Positions 12,443-24,935 of a stretch of 64,000 bases of DNA are shown one piece after another (positions within the stretch are counted from its first letter, which is position 1; each line of letters starts with the position of its first letter). Made by a program: the position numbers and the translations under genes. Below the pieces are notes generated by a model. That model saw only the letters and a list, made by a program, of their open reading frames with translations, did not search any database and was not told the origin of the DNA. The DNA is taken from positions 31,613,753 to 31,677,752 of the forward strand of contig CP141149.1 in the NCBI GenBank assembly GCA_035235625.1, given 5' to 3'. Origin of the DNA: Saururus chinensis (lineage: Eukaryota; Streptophyta; Magnoliopsida; Piperales; Saururaceae).

Positions 12443-13009
12443 ATGGTTCGCCATTTCGGATTTCGATTTTGTCTTAAGAGTTTTTTTTAAAAAAATTAAG
12501 ATAAAACTCGGTGAGAGCTTAAAAAATTATATAAAATAATTTCGATGGGTTAGATAATTAAAACAAGTTTGTCTACAAATGTCTTTACAATTTAAGTATA
12601 TATTATTATTTATAAATATAAATATTAATAGTAAATAATTATAAATTTATTATATAGCATAAATTATATAAAATAAGTAGAACATATAATATTTAATAAT
12701 GATGTAGAATGAGAGTAAATACAATTAATGTTTATCAAGAAAACTTACTAGGATACAAAATTTAGGTATTAATAAACCTAATGAAATAAAATGAGAAATT
12801 GATTAAATAAAAAATTCAATGATATATTAATGTCTCCTTTATCTCCAATCTCGTTATGATCATCGCGATCTCGGCCATATTATTATGATCTCATCAATCT
12901 CGAATAAATCACGATGAGATTTCTCTGAGACATTATAAAATTATGTTTATACGATCTCAAATCTCAGCAAAGGCCCCGAGATAGAAATCTTGCTCAAACG
13001 GCAAACCAT
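12443..13009. repeat. AT-rich TIR-type repeat, copy 1
   Basis: It starts ATGGTTCGCC and ends GGCAAACCAT, so the ends are inverted and imperfect (ATGGTTYGCC). The interior is over 70 percent AT and is shared, in the same orientation, with a second copy at about 13327-13873. Shared landmarks are AAAACAAGTTTGTC, AATTTATTATATAGCATAAA and CCTAATGAAAT. No coding capacity. Probably a non-autonomous DNA transposon; I could not verify a target duplication. Confidence 0.5.
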
Positions 13010-13326
13010 AGTTGAGTTCCAACTTGGGGCACCATTTTGCTCACATTTCATTTGAAAATAGTGTTTACCTTTGGAGATACTTAACCCCAATAAGTGGAGC
13101 GTTGGTCCAATGAGAATAATATTGTGCTAGCTAATTTTTGACATAATAATGGTAGATGTGCATCTTAAAATTACCAAAATTTAGTGCCTCGTCATATTTG
13201 CCAATCATTTTGAGTTAATTAGTCCACACTTGTATGACCCTTGTTGAAGATAAATTATTGGGTACTTCAAGAGTACGACATGCATGGGATTTATTCCCAC
13301 TTTAGAAAAAACAACGATTTATTCAT

Positions 13327-13873
13327 ATCATAGCTCTCCATCTCGGATTTTGGTTTTGTCTCAATGAGCCAAAGAGATGATCTCGGAGATGACAAGGTCA
13401 TGTAAAACAATCTCGATCATTTAGATAATCAAAACAAGTTTGTCAACACATATATTTGACAATCTAAGTATATATTATCATTTACAAACATAAATATTAA
13501 CATTAAATAATAATAAATTTATTATATAGCATAAAGTATATAAAATAAATAGAATATATAATATCTAATGATAGCGTAGAATGTGAGTAAACACAATAAT
13601 GTTTATTAAGAAAATTTATTGAGATGCAAGATATAGGCATTAGTAAACCTAATGAAATTAGATGATAAATTAATTAAATACAAAATTAAATGATATATGA
13701 ATGTCTCCATTATCTCCCATATCCTTATGATCAATGTGATTTCAGCCATATCATCACGTTGTTGATAATCTTGTATAGATCTCACTGAGATATTGTAAAA
13801 TTATGTTTACACACTCTCAAGTCTTTGCAAATATCACAAATAGAGATCTCACCGAGACAACAAACCATCGACT
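13327..13873. repeat. AT-rich TIR-type repeat, copy 2
   Basis: Second, same-orientation copy of the repeat at 12443-13009, with the same order of landmarks and substitutions throughout. The ends (CATAGCTCTCC and CAACAAACCAT) are more decayed than in copy 1. Divergence suggests old insertions or an old local duplication. Confidence 0.45.
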
Positions 13874-14689
13874 CACTACCTTTCTTGAAAGACTAAAATG
13901 GCAAGCTAGGCTAGGAAAATGGTTTGGTTGCTTGGGTCAGGTGAGGTTGGCTTTGACCCAAACTTAAATAAGGTCATGTTAAGACCCAATCTTATTTATT
14001 AAATGGGTTAAAAATATAAATAAGTTGAGTTTGAGGGTATTTATATTTTTTTGCTCAGTGATTTTTTTGTTAATCAATATACCTTATTATTGCAAAGATT
14101 AAGCATGGAAAAATTAAGATGCATTACAATATTATAAATATATACCAAGCATTTTCTATGTTATTTGTGAAATAGATAGTTGGTAAGAATGCATTCCAAC
14201 AGTATATGATACATGTCCAATACCATGACAATCCTACAAAAAATGCTAATTGAGTATTAGATAAAGTAGAATTCTAAGATATTTTTTCTTCTAATCTTCT
14301 CCAACTTTGGCAGTGACATTAGCATTTAATTTATAGTTTCTACCAATGCCTCTATATAATCCACAAAAATATAAGAAAAAATAAAATAAAATAAAAATGA
14401 TAATAACATTGAACATATGAATGAGACTTTAAAGAGGGATGAAAAATGGAATATTAATTAAAAATGTAACATTGAACATACGAATGAGAAAGTAGAAAAT
14501 AGTTGAACAAGAGAAGTCAAGAAGACATGAAATATTTTAGTTGTTTTATTTTAAAAATGGGTAGGGGTTGGGTTTTCCAAGTTATATTACCCAACCCGAC
14601 CCAATTTTAAATGGGTAAGATATTTGTACTCTAATTATGGCCCTATTTATAGTTAGGTGGATTAGGTGATTCTGGTCAACTATTCCTAA
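13874..14689. other. Gene-free repeat-derived DNA
   Basis: Two stretches rich in GGGT/ACCC words, one near 13930-14000 and one near 14560-14600, bracket AT-rich DNA. They resemble the subterminal parts of a hAT-like element, but I found no matching ends. The solo LTR at 14695 inserted just right of the second stretch. Confidence 0.35.
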
Positions 14690-14694
14690 CCCTA

Positions 14695-17600
14695 TGTCAC
14701 GCCCCAGCACTGCCCAACCCGAGCTGAATCCGGTCCAAGGGCCAGTCCAGCGCACGGGGGCGACAGTTTTGAAAACGGTTAAAGAAATAGTGGAAGACTT
14801 ATGCCCTTACGACGGGCAGTTTAATTAACGGAGTTACACACTACTTTGAGTAAGAATAAATAGATAGAACCAAAAGAATTACTTAAACTCTAAATTAAAC
14901 CATAAATCTCAAACTTACATACTAATAATCCATAGCCAACACACTTAGCTCAAAACAAGGTCTCAAACAACATTGAAGATATAATATATCACAAGTCTAA
15001 AAACAAGAACCACTCCACAAGGGTTCTAACATCAAAACAAAAATAATCAGAAAAATATGTAAGGTCTAGGGGCCTCTACTCCTACTCCCAAGCTCTCCCC
15101 GACCTCTCCTCATCAAGAGGATCTCGTCCGATTGCATCTCACGCCATACAGGCCCAAAACAAAAAAAAAAGTGGGGTGAGTATAAAAACTTAATAATGGT
15201 TTAAATACGACTATAATAATCAGAAAACACGACGGCATAGCAATGTAGCAATTCATATCTAAATTTAACATGTTATACCACTTTTTGATCATGCATTCAT
15301 ATCACATAAACTTGCATAATAGTGTCTCAATTACACACTTTTTGATCATGCATTCGTATCTCATAAACCTGTATAATAGTGCCTCAATCATATCATTTAT
15401 GATCATGCATTTATATCATATAAACCTGCATAATAGCGTTACATTCACACACTTTCTGATCATGCATTCATATCACATAAACTTGCATAATAGTGTCTTA
15501 ATCACATTATTTCTGATCATACATTCATATCACATAAACTTGCATAATAGTGTCTCAATTACACCATTTCTGATTATGCATTCATATCGCATCAACCTCA
15601 TTCACCCTACATGATAAACATGCCAAACACATGATACACAATCATGCATAACATTCATAATAAACATTCATCAACACAAAACGGTGAATGCCTCCATCAA
15701 GGAGTAACACACAAGTATTGTCACACAGGCAGGACACGGTCAAGGCCACGAAGGCAAGACGCGGTCAAATTTTCACACAGGACATGTAAGAGGGTCAGGG
15801 TTGCCAGCCCCAAAAGTTGTTTGTCCTAGACGATCCTAGCCAAGGATGTCCCATTCTCATACATAGAATTTAGAGCAGGGGTGTTCGCCCAGGGACATCT
15901 CTTGCGGTGGGGAGAGCCCGAATTCCCACACAGGGAACCCTAGAACATGTGGTAGCCGGTGCACAAAGTATACCACTCTGGATTCTCAAGGTCCATAAGA
16001 CAATCATAATAATCTCAATCCGCAAGACAAGTACACAACTCGTCCCCACATAATTTCATTTAACTATACTCAACAAGGGGAGTATACATGTTTCACACAG
16101 AAACTTAAATCGAAAACATGTCCTTTTGGACTAACTAAGTTCCAATTAATTCACTAAGCGATTAATCCGACACACAATCTCAACCATTGTATACAATCGA
16201 TTAATTTCGGTTAAACATCAATAAGACTTTGTCCATGAATGTCAATCCATAATGCATGATGATATGATATATCCGTAAGCAAGACCTACGTAGGTTTTGA
16301 CACATGGAACGTGCTCCCAATAAGTTCCCTCGTGCATCATAATTAATGCATAATTAACTACAATTTCATAGTAGGTTCCCCAAATGTGTGTGTCTTCATG
16401 CATATCTAAGTATATGACCACTGCTTGACATAAACTCATAAGACAATTTACATATGTTTTAACACATTCAAAATAATGATTCCCAACTGAAATCAAAACA
16501 AAATCAACCATAAAGCTTAAATCTATCCATATGAAATCGAACATTCACTCCCACAAACATAGTTTTTCCACACATTAAGCCACAAGATGATCACATCCAT
16601 TACCCATAAACATCTTCATTATAAGATAACACATCTCACCATTTTTCATATAATATCCCTGCTGGAAACATATTCTAATAATAAGAATTCCAACATTCAC
16701 AAATTCAAGGTACTTTAATATCAACATGCATAATTATCAACATAATATGATGTCACATAACCACACTTAAACACGTTCCATAAACTTCCATCATCAGTTC
16801 TACATCTCCAGTAACCTGATTTTATTATAACACACCTCCCATAACTATTAGAATCATCAAATTGAGTAAAAATATTTAAATAAGCATAAATTTTGAAAAT
16901 AACAAAATTGTTGTGTAGCCGTTTGATCGCTCTGAAAGGCCGTTTGATCGGCTAAACTGAAAATTTGTCAAAAATATAGTGTTGCCGATCAATCGGCCTT
17001 GCAGGCCGTTCGATCGCCAACAAAGCAGTTTTGACCTTTTTCTTCATTTCGAAAATCAAAACTAAGCCACAATGAAAACACCTTCAAATCTTCATCCATT
17101 GTATCAAACATTATCAAAAACTCATCAAACCTTCCATAACACTGATCTAAACCATTATAAGACAAAACCCTAAGAAATTGAAGTGAAAAATTAGCATTTA
17201 TTAAACCCATCATTAGAGCCTAAATCAAGCAAAACCCACCTCAAATAACATCATAAAAATTAAGATTTTTGCTACCCAAAGTTGATATTAAAGAACCCAT
17301 TACCTTTTCTTGTTGATTGAGCTGGAATAAACCTTCAATCTCCTCCAACACCTTCAAAAAACACGATTTTAATTTAACATACAACTAATCTCGATTTAGT
17401 TTTGAAAAACCAAAAGTAAACATTAGATCCAGGGTTTTAGAAGCTTAAAAATAAGATTTTGAAGATTAAGGCTTGGAGAAAAGAGGTAAATCAGTAATTC
17501 TATGCTTTCAAAACATATTAAAATCACGATTGAAGTCAAGATTAATAATGAATTAAGAGAAAACCTAGGGTTTAGGCTTGATTAAAGGATAATATATCTT

Positions 17601-18096
17601 AATCTCTTTCTAATTCGGGTTTAATTGGGGAACTAGGCCTTAATCGCCCTCTCCCAGCCTATTCTCAAATGGGAAATGGCTTAGCCCTTTCTATTCATAG
17701 TAGGGCTTAGGGTATACCTAATGAACTAGTGGGGTATGAATACAAATTCTAGCTAAAAATAGATATTTTGAAGATTTGAGCACTAATTAAATCCAAAAAA
17801 TTTCTAAAAATTCTAAATTTTTTTATATAACCTCAATTTCGTCGATGGGGCCCACAGGGGGGGTCCTGCCAAACCTTAATTTTTGAAAAATTAGTAAAAA
17901 ATTTAAAAAAATTTAAAAATTCAAAATTGACTAAAAACTACTTAAAACTCATAAATGTGAAGTTATTTTTGCTTAGAACCTTTAGATATCCTATTTATTT
18001 TTGAAAACCACCGAATTTGATCAGAAAATGCTTAAACTACACAATAACTCATAAATAATATTAAAATAAACCGATTAAAAAATGAGAGTCCTTACA
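14695..18096 (+). mobile_element. Solo LTR of a retrotransposon, 3.4 kb, with perfect 5-bp TSD
   Basis: Begins TGTCACGCCCC and ends GAGTCCTTACA, giving TG...CA termini. It is flanked on both sides by CCCTA (14690-14694 and 18097-18101). A 5-bp duplication plus TG...CA ends identifies an LTR unit. No gag, pol, primer-binding site or polypurine tract lies inside, so the simplest reading is a solo LTR left by recombination between the two LTRs of a full element. The GGGGTGAGTATAAAA word near 15174 and the multi-kilobase LTR length recall Del/Tekay-type Gypsy LTRs; the family is inference. It contains a 57-bp tandem repeat. The intact duplication suggests moderate age. Confidence 0.8.
15281..15605 (+). 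repeat. 57-bp tandem repeat inside the solo LTR
   Basis: About 5.7 imperfect copies of a 57-bp unit with the core GATCATGCATTCATATCACA. Because 57 is divisible by 3, the array stays open and yields an apparent 114-residue frame of 19-residue repeats. That is a product of the repeat, not a gene. Confidence 0.85.
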
Positions 18097-18101
18097 CCCT
18101 A

Positions 18102-20503
18102 GGCCTACCACAAGGCCTACCACAAGGCCTCTCCTACCACTCCCCCTCTACCTTGTTTGCAATCATCCTTGTTTTGGCATGAATTTCTCTTGGGCAAGGA
18201 AATCACTCGTCGCCCCTAGTATGATAGATATCCAACCCCACAAAAATTTAAGCCTTGAGTCCACACTTTTTGTGGGTTGGGCTAGTCCAAAATAAAATTC
18301 ACTCTTTTGTAATCGGAGGTACTCCATGCCCCTCTAGCGTTGCTACCATGTTTATATTGAATATTGGACATATATTAGGGGTTGGGCTATATAAGATTAA
18401 ATCAGGTAGGCTTTGGGCTTAAGTCCCTTCCAACACAATTTTTTTACTTCAATATAATTAAATTATATTTTGTGGTAAAAATCCATGTAGAATCATCACT
18501 TACTAAAGGAAAATGATATTTCTATTCTACTTTATTTATGTCAAAACCCTACTTCATACTTTGACTCGACTAAGAAAAGTGGATTTCCCTATTAAGGTGA
18601 GACCTACCTTTCTCTACATAATAAAAAACTAAGAGTAGGTTTTTGATGTAAAGAAAGTGGACTAGGAATATAAGCTTTCCTTGGTAAGCCCCAACAAAAA
18701 CTATGATATACAATAGTCATCTCTTACTTCATCTACATAAAACTTGTAGAATTATTTATTATTTTCATCAAACTAAAAAAATATATCATAGTGCTAAACT
18801 AGACAACCAACTTTTAATTATTTTTTAATTAAATAAAAAGTCTATCAAATTTAAGATGCTCATGTAATGGTTCGAGTCCCTGTTTATTTTTGCATCATAA
18901 AAAACACCTACATAATGTTACCAACAAACAACTTAAAACAAGAAGCACAGTGAATATATGAACAAAGTTAATATATGCTAAGCGTGATGCAAGTCTTTAG
19001 ATTGTGATATGACAACTCACGTAGGATCAAATGGGTGGGCAAGTGGTTTAAACTAGTGTGACCATAAAGTAATATGAAGAACATAATTAAAATTGCACAA
19101 CCCAAACGTGTTTGGCTCACATAGAAGTATATAAACTCGACTCTACATATATTAGTAAAATTGCATGTAATATACCTCATAGTTAAGATGATTGAATATG
19201 TAAATGGGGTATGTGTTGAAACATCCAAAAAATAAAACATTCATAACTTACAATTACATACCATAATCACTTATAATAAATAACAAATGCTCAGCTCAGA
19301 CACATATTGAACCTTTTAATTATCTTATGAATGCTTTCATTCTATTCATGGTTTGTTATGATCTCTAGACACCCTATTTTTAACCATTGACATCTTATTA
19401 GGGAGTACCTATGATGTGGCAAGTCATTCAAAATATTTATTTGTTGAAATATTATTTACTTTTTCTAGTTCAAAGTTAGGGAGTCATGTACTTAGGTAAT
19501 TCATTACTGGCTTTTTTTACTCAAAATCTTGACACAGTTATTCATAGTATGTAATGGCTCATTGTAGGCTTTCATGTAGATCGTTTGGGTTCCTAATTAA
19601 TTGGTCTTCTTGACCTTCTAAATTCTATGTTAGGAAATGTGGTTATTATATTCCCGCTTTTACGTATCAAGCTACTAATGGTTCTCAAGATACTCATGTG
19701 AAAATTAACTAATAGTATTTTTATTAGGGAACAAAGAAGAAAATAAATAATGAATATTGGCTACATCAACCAAATACAGGAAAACCAAACACAAATGCCA
19801 ATAGGAGTTTTGACATATATATTTACATATGTAAGGATGTTTGTTGCTATGATGTGTGAATTTATTTGTTGATCCATTCAAACAAATGGGGTGCTATGTG
19901 CAAAGAATGAAAGTTGTTGATACAATTTGCTATTCTTATATGCCAACAATGTAAAAATATGAACGTTTATATTATTTGTCATATATGTCAACAATACATT
20001 ATAAATGTATGAGATTTGAGAGTTTGAGCACTGTAGAAAATAGGGCATTGGACTTTGACAAGCTATTAAAAATTTGTATTGTCATGCCCAAGGAATCAAA
20101 ACTCTTTTATCACAATAAAATGAGTGTAAACAATTTTTTTCTTTCAAAACTCCTTTTTGTTAATCAATGACAAAACTATCCTTGGGGCAACTAACTCATT
20201 TTTTAACATAAGAATATTCAAACGATCATATCAATACTTAAGACAAGGTCAAATCACACATAAATCTCACAGGGTTTTGTTCGAATACATATAAAGAATT
20301 AAACACACATACAATCATAAGTAATTAGCATTCACATGTATAGGTTTAAAATTATGTGTCACATTAAAAGTCTTACTAAACAAGATAAGAAATCATATGT
20401 TTCTTCTAGAGCTTGTCATCTCTAGTTCCTTACCCAACTACTCTATCGGTGAACCTGACGATGCTTAGTATATGAATATACCTAGTGGGCTGACTAAACA
20501 AAC
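18102..20503. other. Gene-free AT-rich repeat-derived DNA
   Basis: No coding exon, RNA gene or element with defined ends was found. A short GGCCTACCACAAGGCCTACC direct duplication lies just right of the solo LTR (18105-18130). A B-box-like word GGTTCGAGTCCC occurs near 18872 without a partner A box. Confidence 0.4.
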
Positions 20504-20976
20504 ATTATGTAATAACATTACACATAATTACACGTCATCGTCACAAAATCATCAACAATCGTATTCAATAACAAATATCATTATCACCAAACATAAGTGA
20601 AAATATCATTATCACCAAACATAAGTGAAATCTGCATAACCTCATCATTACCACAACACATTAGTGGAATAAAAATAACATTCACAAATGCATTTTTCAT
20701 GATGTCACAAATCTTAATGTGACCATACTTAGGAATCTCTTGCTCCATAAGTATAAGTCATAAGGTTATCTATAACACAATAGCCACGCTTAGAAGTATA
20801 ACATCGCCTCATTAGACCATAAACTACACTCCATCGACCTCAACTATTTTGAAGTTTGCCCAATTCATCCACATTATAAAGCTATGACCCATAGGGGCTT
20901 TTAGACCCAAGTAGTTGAAATTCTGAGTTTCATTATTATTGAAGCCTCCTATATTGCGTTGCGCAGGGTCAGTTAT
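20504..20976 (+). repeat. Direct repeat copy A, LTR-like block
   Basis: About 470 bp starting ATGTAATAACATTACAC and ending AGGGTCAGTTAT. It is repeated in the same orientation at about 21826-22268. Copy A contains an extra internal duplication of a roughly 27-bp ATCATTATCACCAAACATAA segment. The sequence directly after copy A is the LTR-like start TGTAGCGCCCC. Confidence 0.75.
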
Positions 20977-22268
20977 TGTAGCGCCCCAACTTTTTAAATT
21001 ACTTTAAAGGTTGGAGTGTCAACAATTCGTAATTATAAACATGACAAGATCAACGTGCACAAAAGAGTAACTATTCATTAATTTAGGTAATTACAAAAAT
21101 TTTACAGAACAAGACCTATCGTGCCTTAACAAAATCAAAGTCATGCACATCCAAAATTAATACCTAACAAAAGAACGTGATAAAGCATAGATCTTCCAAA
21201 GTTTTGCAGGCAATCTTCATTAACATCAACTTCTTCATTCAGACCTACAATGTCTCGGGGTGGGTGAGTATAATTATACTTAGTAGATATAATTAAATTC
21301 TATTAACATGTTAAAACATAAAGCATAAATAAATATTCATAACAACTTATATTCAAAAGTTGACTCAAAATAATATTATCAACTAACAAAATCCAATGCA
21401 CTTCCTATATGAAAAGTCAGATAAATTAGTTTTTCAATAAATCTAGTAAATTTGGATAATTCGTTCATAATTAGAATATAATAAATAATTCAAAATCGGA
21501 TAAAACATCATTCACAAAATATTGCCGATAATAGAATGACATACACTCGCGCTTGTGGGGCAACAAGATCATAATGAAGAAGATCTTCCCATGATATCCA
21601 ACTTCATGGGTGCATCATATGTCATATTAGGCGGTACCTAGGTGTCATAACTCTGATAGCTTTTGAGCTTTGTACCAAATAGTTACCCTTCAAAACCGAT
21701 CATAGTTTTGGGGCTTATACCAGATAACTACCTTTCAAATCCGGTCATAATCATTCATAAATATAATTCAAATAATAATAATTTAGAAACGTGTCACGAT
21801 TAAATCCATCTTAGAGGCGTACTATGTAATAACATTACACATAATTACACATCATCATCACAAAATCATCAACAATCTTATTCAATAGCAAACATCATTA
21901 TCACCAAGCATAAGTAAAATATGCATAACCTCTTCATTACCACAAACATATTAGTGGAATTAAAATAACATTCACAATTGCATTTTTCATGATGTTACAA
22001 ATCATAACGTGACCATACTTAGGAGTCTCTTGCTCCATAAGTATAAGTCATAAAGTTCTCTATGACACAGTAACCATGTTTAGGAGTATAACCTCACCTC
22101 ACTAGACCGTAAACTACAGTCCATCGACCTCAAGTATTTTGAAGTGTGCTCAATTCATCCATGTCATAAAGCTATGACCCATAGGGGCTCATGGACCTAA
22201 GTGGTTAAAATTCCGAGTTTCATTATCATTGGAACCTCCTGTATTGCGTTGCATAGGGTCAGTTATAT
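20977..22268 (+). mobile_element. LTR-like fossil element, left end plus internal repeat copy B
   Basis: TGTAGCGCCCC at 20977 parallels the TGTCACGCCCC head of the solo LTR at 14695, and a GGTGGGTGAGTATA word follows at about 21257, as in that LTR. From about 21826 to 22268 comes the second copy of the direct repeat at 20504-20976. The right boundary of the element is not resolved: TG...CA ends with a GTTAT duplication can be drawn at 22262, but the same bases also close copy A, so this may reflect duplication rather than insertion. No coding frames. Confidence 0.45.
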
Positions 22269-24935
22269 TTTAATACTCTTGTTCATTTAAGCACATCTCT
22301 CAGGCTAGGGAGGCGGTTGTACATAACTCTCATCTTTAAAGAGCTGGAAGACCTTGATCCTATTTTGTACAAAATAATTTTTGTACATGGCTAAAGACTC
22401 ACTTGATGAGCCATTTAGACAGAAGGATCTTATTGTCCTTATGAGTCTTTATACCATAGTCTCGGAGTACGATCTATTACAAGGATTTTTATACATGCAA
22501 GGGTACATATACCCAAACATCATAATCAATCATAACATCACATATAAATGCATTTCATGCATTCAATATCATGTTGTTAAATCTCATAATAATAGCCGAA
22601 TACTTATAACATTTATTGCTAATATTTACTCAAAACTAACTTACAGTGGGTGGACTCGTCGACGCGTCGACTAAGTTACTTATGACAATTGGTAACTCAT
22701 CGACATGTTGAACCTTACAAAAAGTAAAATGACAAGGACAAATGTTTTCATCGACACTTCATCGATGTGTCAACCTCACTGTCGGTAGCACACTAACATG
22801 TCGATACATTTTAGCAACTCATAACTTCACCTTCTCCGTTCTAGCAGTAGCATCCCTGACATGTCGGTAAACTAATTGATAGTCATGATGAGTAACAAAA
22901 CTATTATATTTGTTCAAATTCAATTTGAAACATGATGTAACTTGATATTTCACATTTAATACTCCATAATTAAGGCTATAACATTATCTTATAGAATAAA
23001 TCACATTTAACATATGAATCATGACCATAAAAACCACCATAACATAGCATTATAACAAGTCATGTTTTTGTATATTCAATCACCGTAACATTATAATTCA
23101 AATCTATCGTGCCTAAATATGATGTTAAATCACAGTATGAGGTTAGCAACTTGACCTATTTCCACAAACAAATAAGGTATCTACTAATCTTGTTCTTCTT
23201 CCCTTCCACTACACTCTAACATACCCTTAGTCCACAACGTTCTCCCCAAAGTGGAGAATTTTATGGATTAGGGTCAAATTTTGTCAAAGGTTAAATATAT
23301 GGGAATCATATAACTAAATTTAGGTGCATAATTGTGCCCAAAACCGCTTGGAACCGCATTTTTGTGCAATTTTAAACACATATATAAAACTGTTTCATGA
23401 TTATCGACACGTCAAAGGCTACCAATAGTGTCATTAGTATATCATCAATGAGTTGATCGATATATTAAACCTTATTGACAGCAAGAAGTTATTTCATCAG
23501 TAGGTTCATTTCATTGACACATAGATGGTCACTGATAGAACCTTGTATTCCAAACTAAGATTAAACAAACTTCATTCTTAGCATCCTTGCTACCTTTTTG
23601 GGTTTATCACTAAAAAATCCTATATTTATCGAAGAGATTTATTGGTTCAAAAGACACAAAAAATTTCCACACAAGGTAAAAAATAAAGAATGAGAAAAAT
23701 CACAAACAATATGTAAAAATTCTTCACAAAATTACGAGTATCACACTCATTGGATGAAAATTTAATTTTGTTGTGCTAAAGACATATGCTATGAGTTGAG
23801 GTGAGTGTCAAGGTAGTATAGAAATAAATATGTAAATAATTTTTTATTTCAAGGGTAGTGATACACCTACTTTATTACACCCATAGGCCTTATATCACTT
23901 ATGATATTAAAAAAGAAAAAGTGAATTTCGTGTTGTTAGATTGGACCTACCTTCCCTATCTAATAAAGGTTGTGTAAGGCCTATGATGTAAAAAAAATAT
24001 ATAAATATCATTTTTCCTCATTTCAAAGGGGGTATGAGAATATATAAAAATTTATTGTAAACCCCAAAACACTGCTTCTTGCTTTTAATAACAACATGAT
24101 TATAATTTTAGCTAAAAATAGCTAAACAAACATAACCTATTATCCATTTGTGGCTTTAAAATGTTTAACCCTAAACCAACTTAACCCAAACGAGGACAAA
24201 TTTTAATTGCAATTAGGCTAACAAAGAGACACATAAAAACCAAACCTAGTCTATTATGTTTGGGTTTGGTCAAGTCTATGAAAAACCTAGATGGGGATGT
24301 GTTCAAAACGTGGACCCGACTCAATAAAGATGAGACCAAGATTGACCCCGATCAGGTCGAGTAGGGTAAAAAACCACTTTGGATAAATCTCGGCTCGAGT
24401 CTAGCATATAGAAAACTCAATAACTGATTTGACCTGACCCGAGTTCCTAATGTATAAAATTTATTTAATTTAAATTATATAAAATTATATAATTTTTTAT
24501 AGATAAATACAATTTAATAGAGTATCAATTTAATTTAAATTATTAAAATAGGCCTCATCTAACATATAACTTTAGTTCCTATGATTTTTTCGATTTCTAT
24601 TTTAGGTCAGGTTAAGCTCAAGAAAATTGATTCGTATTTGGGTCGGGCCGGATTTTAACTTAACCCGACCCGAAAATCAGCCCTACCTCGTGGAAAGCGC
24701 CGTGGTGGATTCGTTGAGGCGTCAACGTACGCAGGGTGGGTCTCGAAGTCTCTGAGCATTGTTTCGCCTTCTAACAATTGCACGTAGCTGGATTGGGGGG
24801 GTCTTCTGGTCTTGCATCTCGTATTTTGTAGATAGCTCACAAGCACCAGATCTTCCCCTGTGATCGAATAGAAGAAATTCGCATCTGTCTCGTCTTCACT
24901 GGGTTTCCTGACTTCATTCCTCGTCACAGCTCATA
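22269..24935. other. Gene-free AT-rich DNA up to the DER1 start
   Basis: At 22650-22900 there are repeated TCGACACGTCGA/CATCGACATG-type words that recall the GATCAATCGGC words in the middle of the solo LTR, so this may be further LTR-derived sequence. The last 300 bp hold the DER1 promoter and leader. At 24640-24685 a GGGTCGGGCCGG...AACCCGACCCG...CAGCCCTA stretch looks like the right end of a hAT-like element, but no matching left end or duplication was found. Confidence 0.4.

Noticed and set aside
15270-15614. 114-residue repetitive frame
   Set aside because: Direct product of a 57-bp tandem repeat within a non-coding LTR.
18860-18900. SINE or tRNA gene from the GGTTCGAGTCCC word
   Set aside because: Only a B-box-like word is present; there is no A box at the right distance and no cloverleaf.
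24290-24685. Fourth hAT-like element upstream of DER1
   Set aside because: The right end looks plausible, but neither a matching left end nor an 8-bp duplication could be found.
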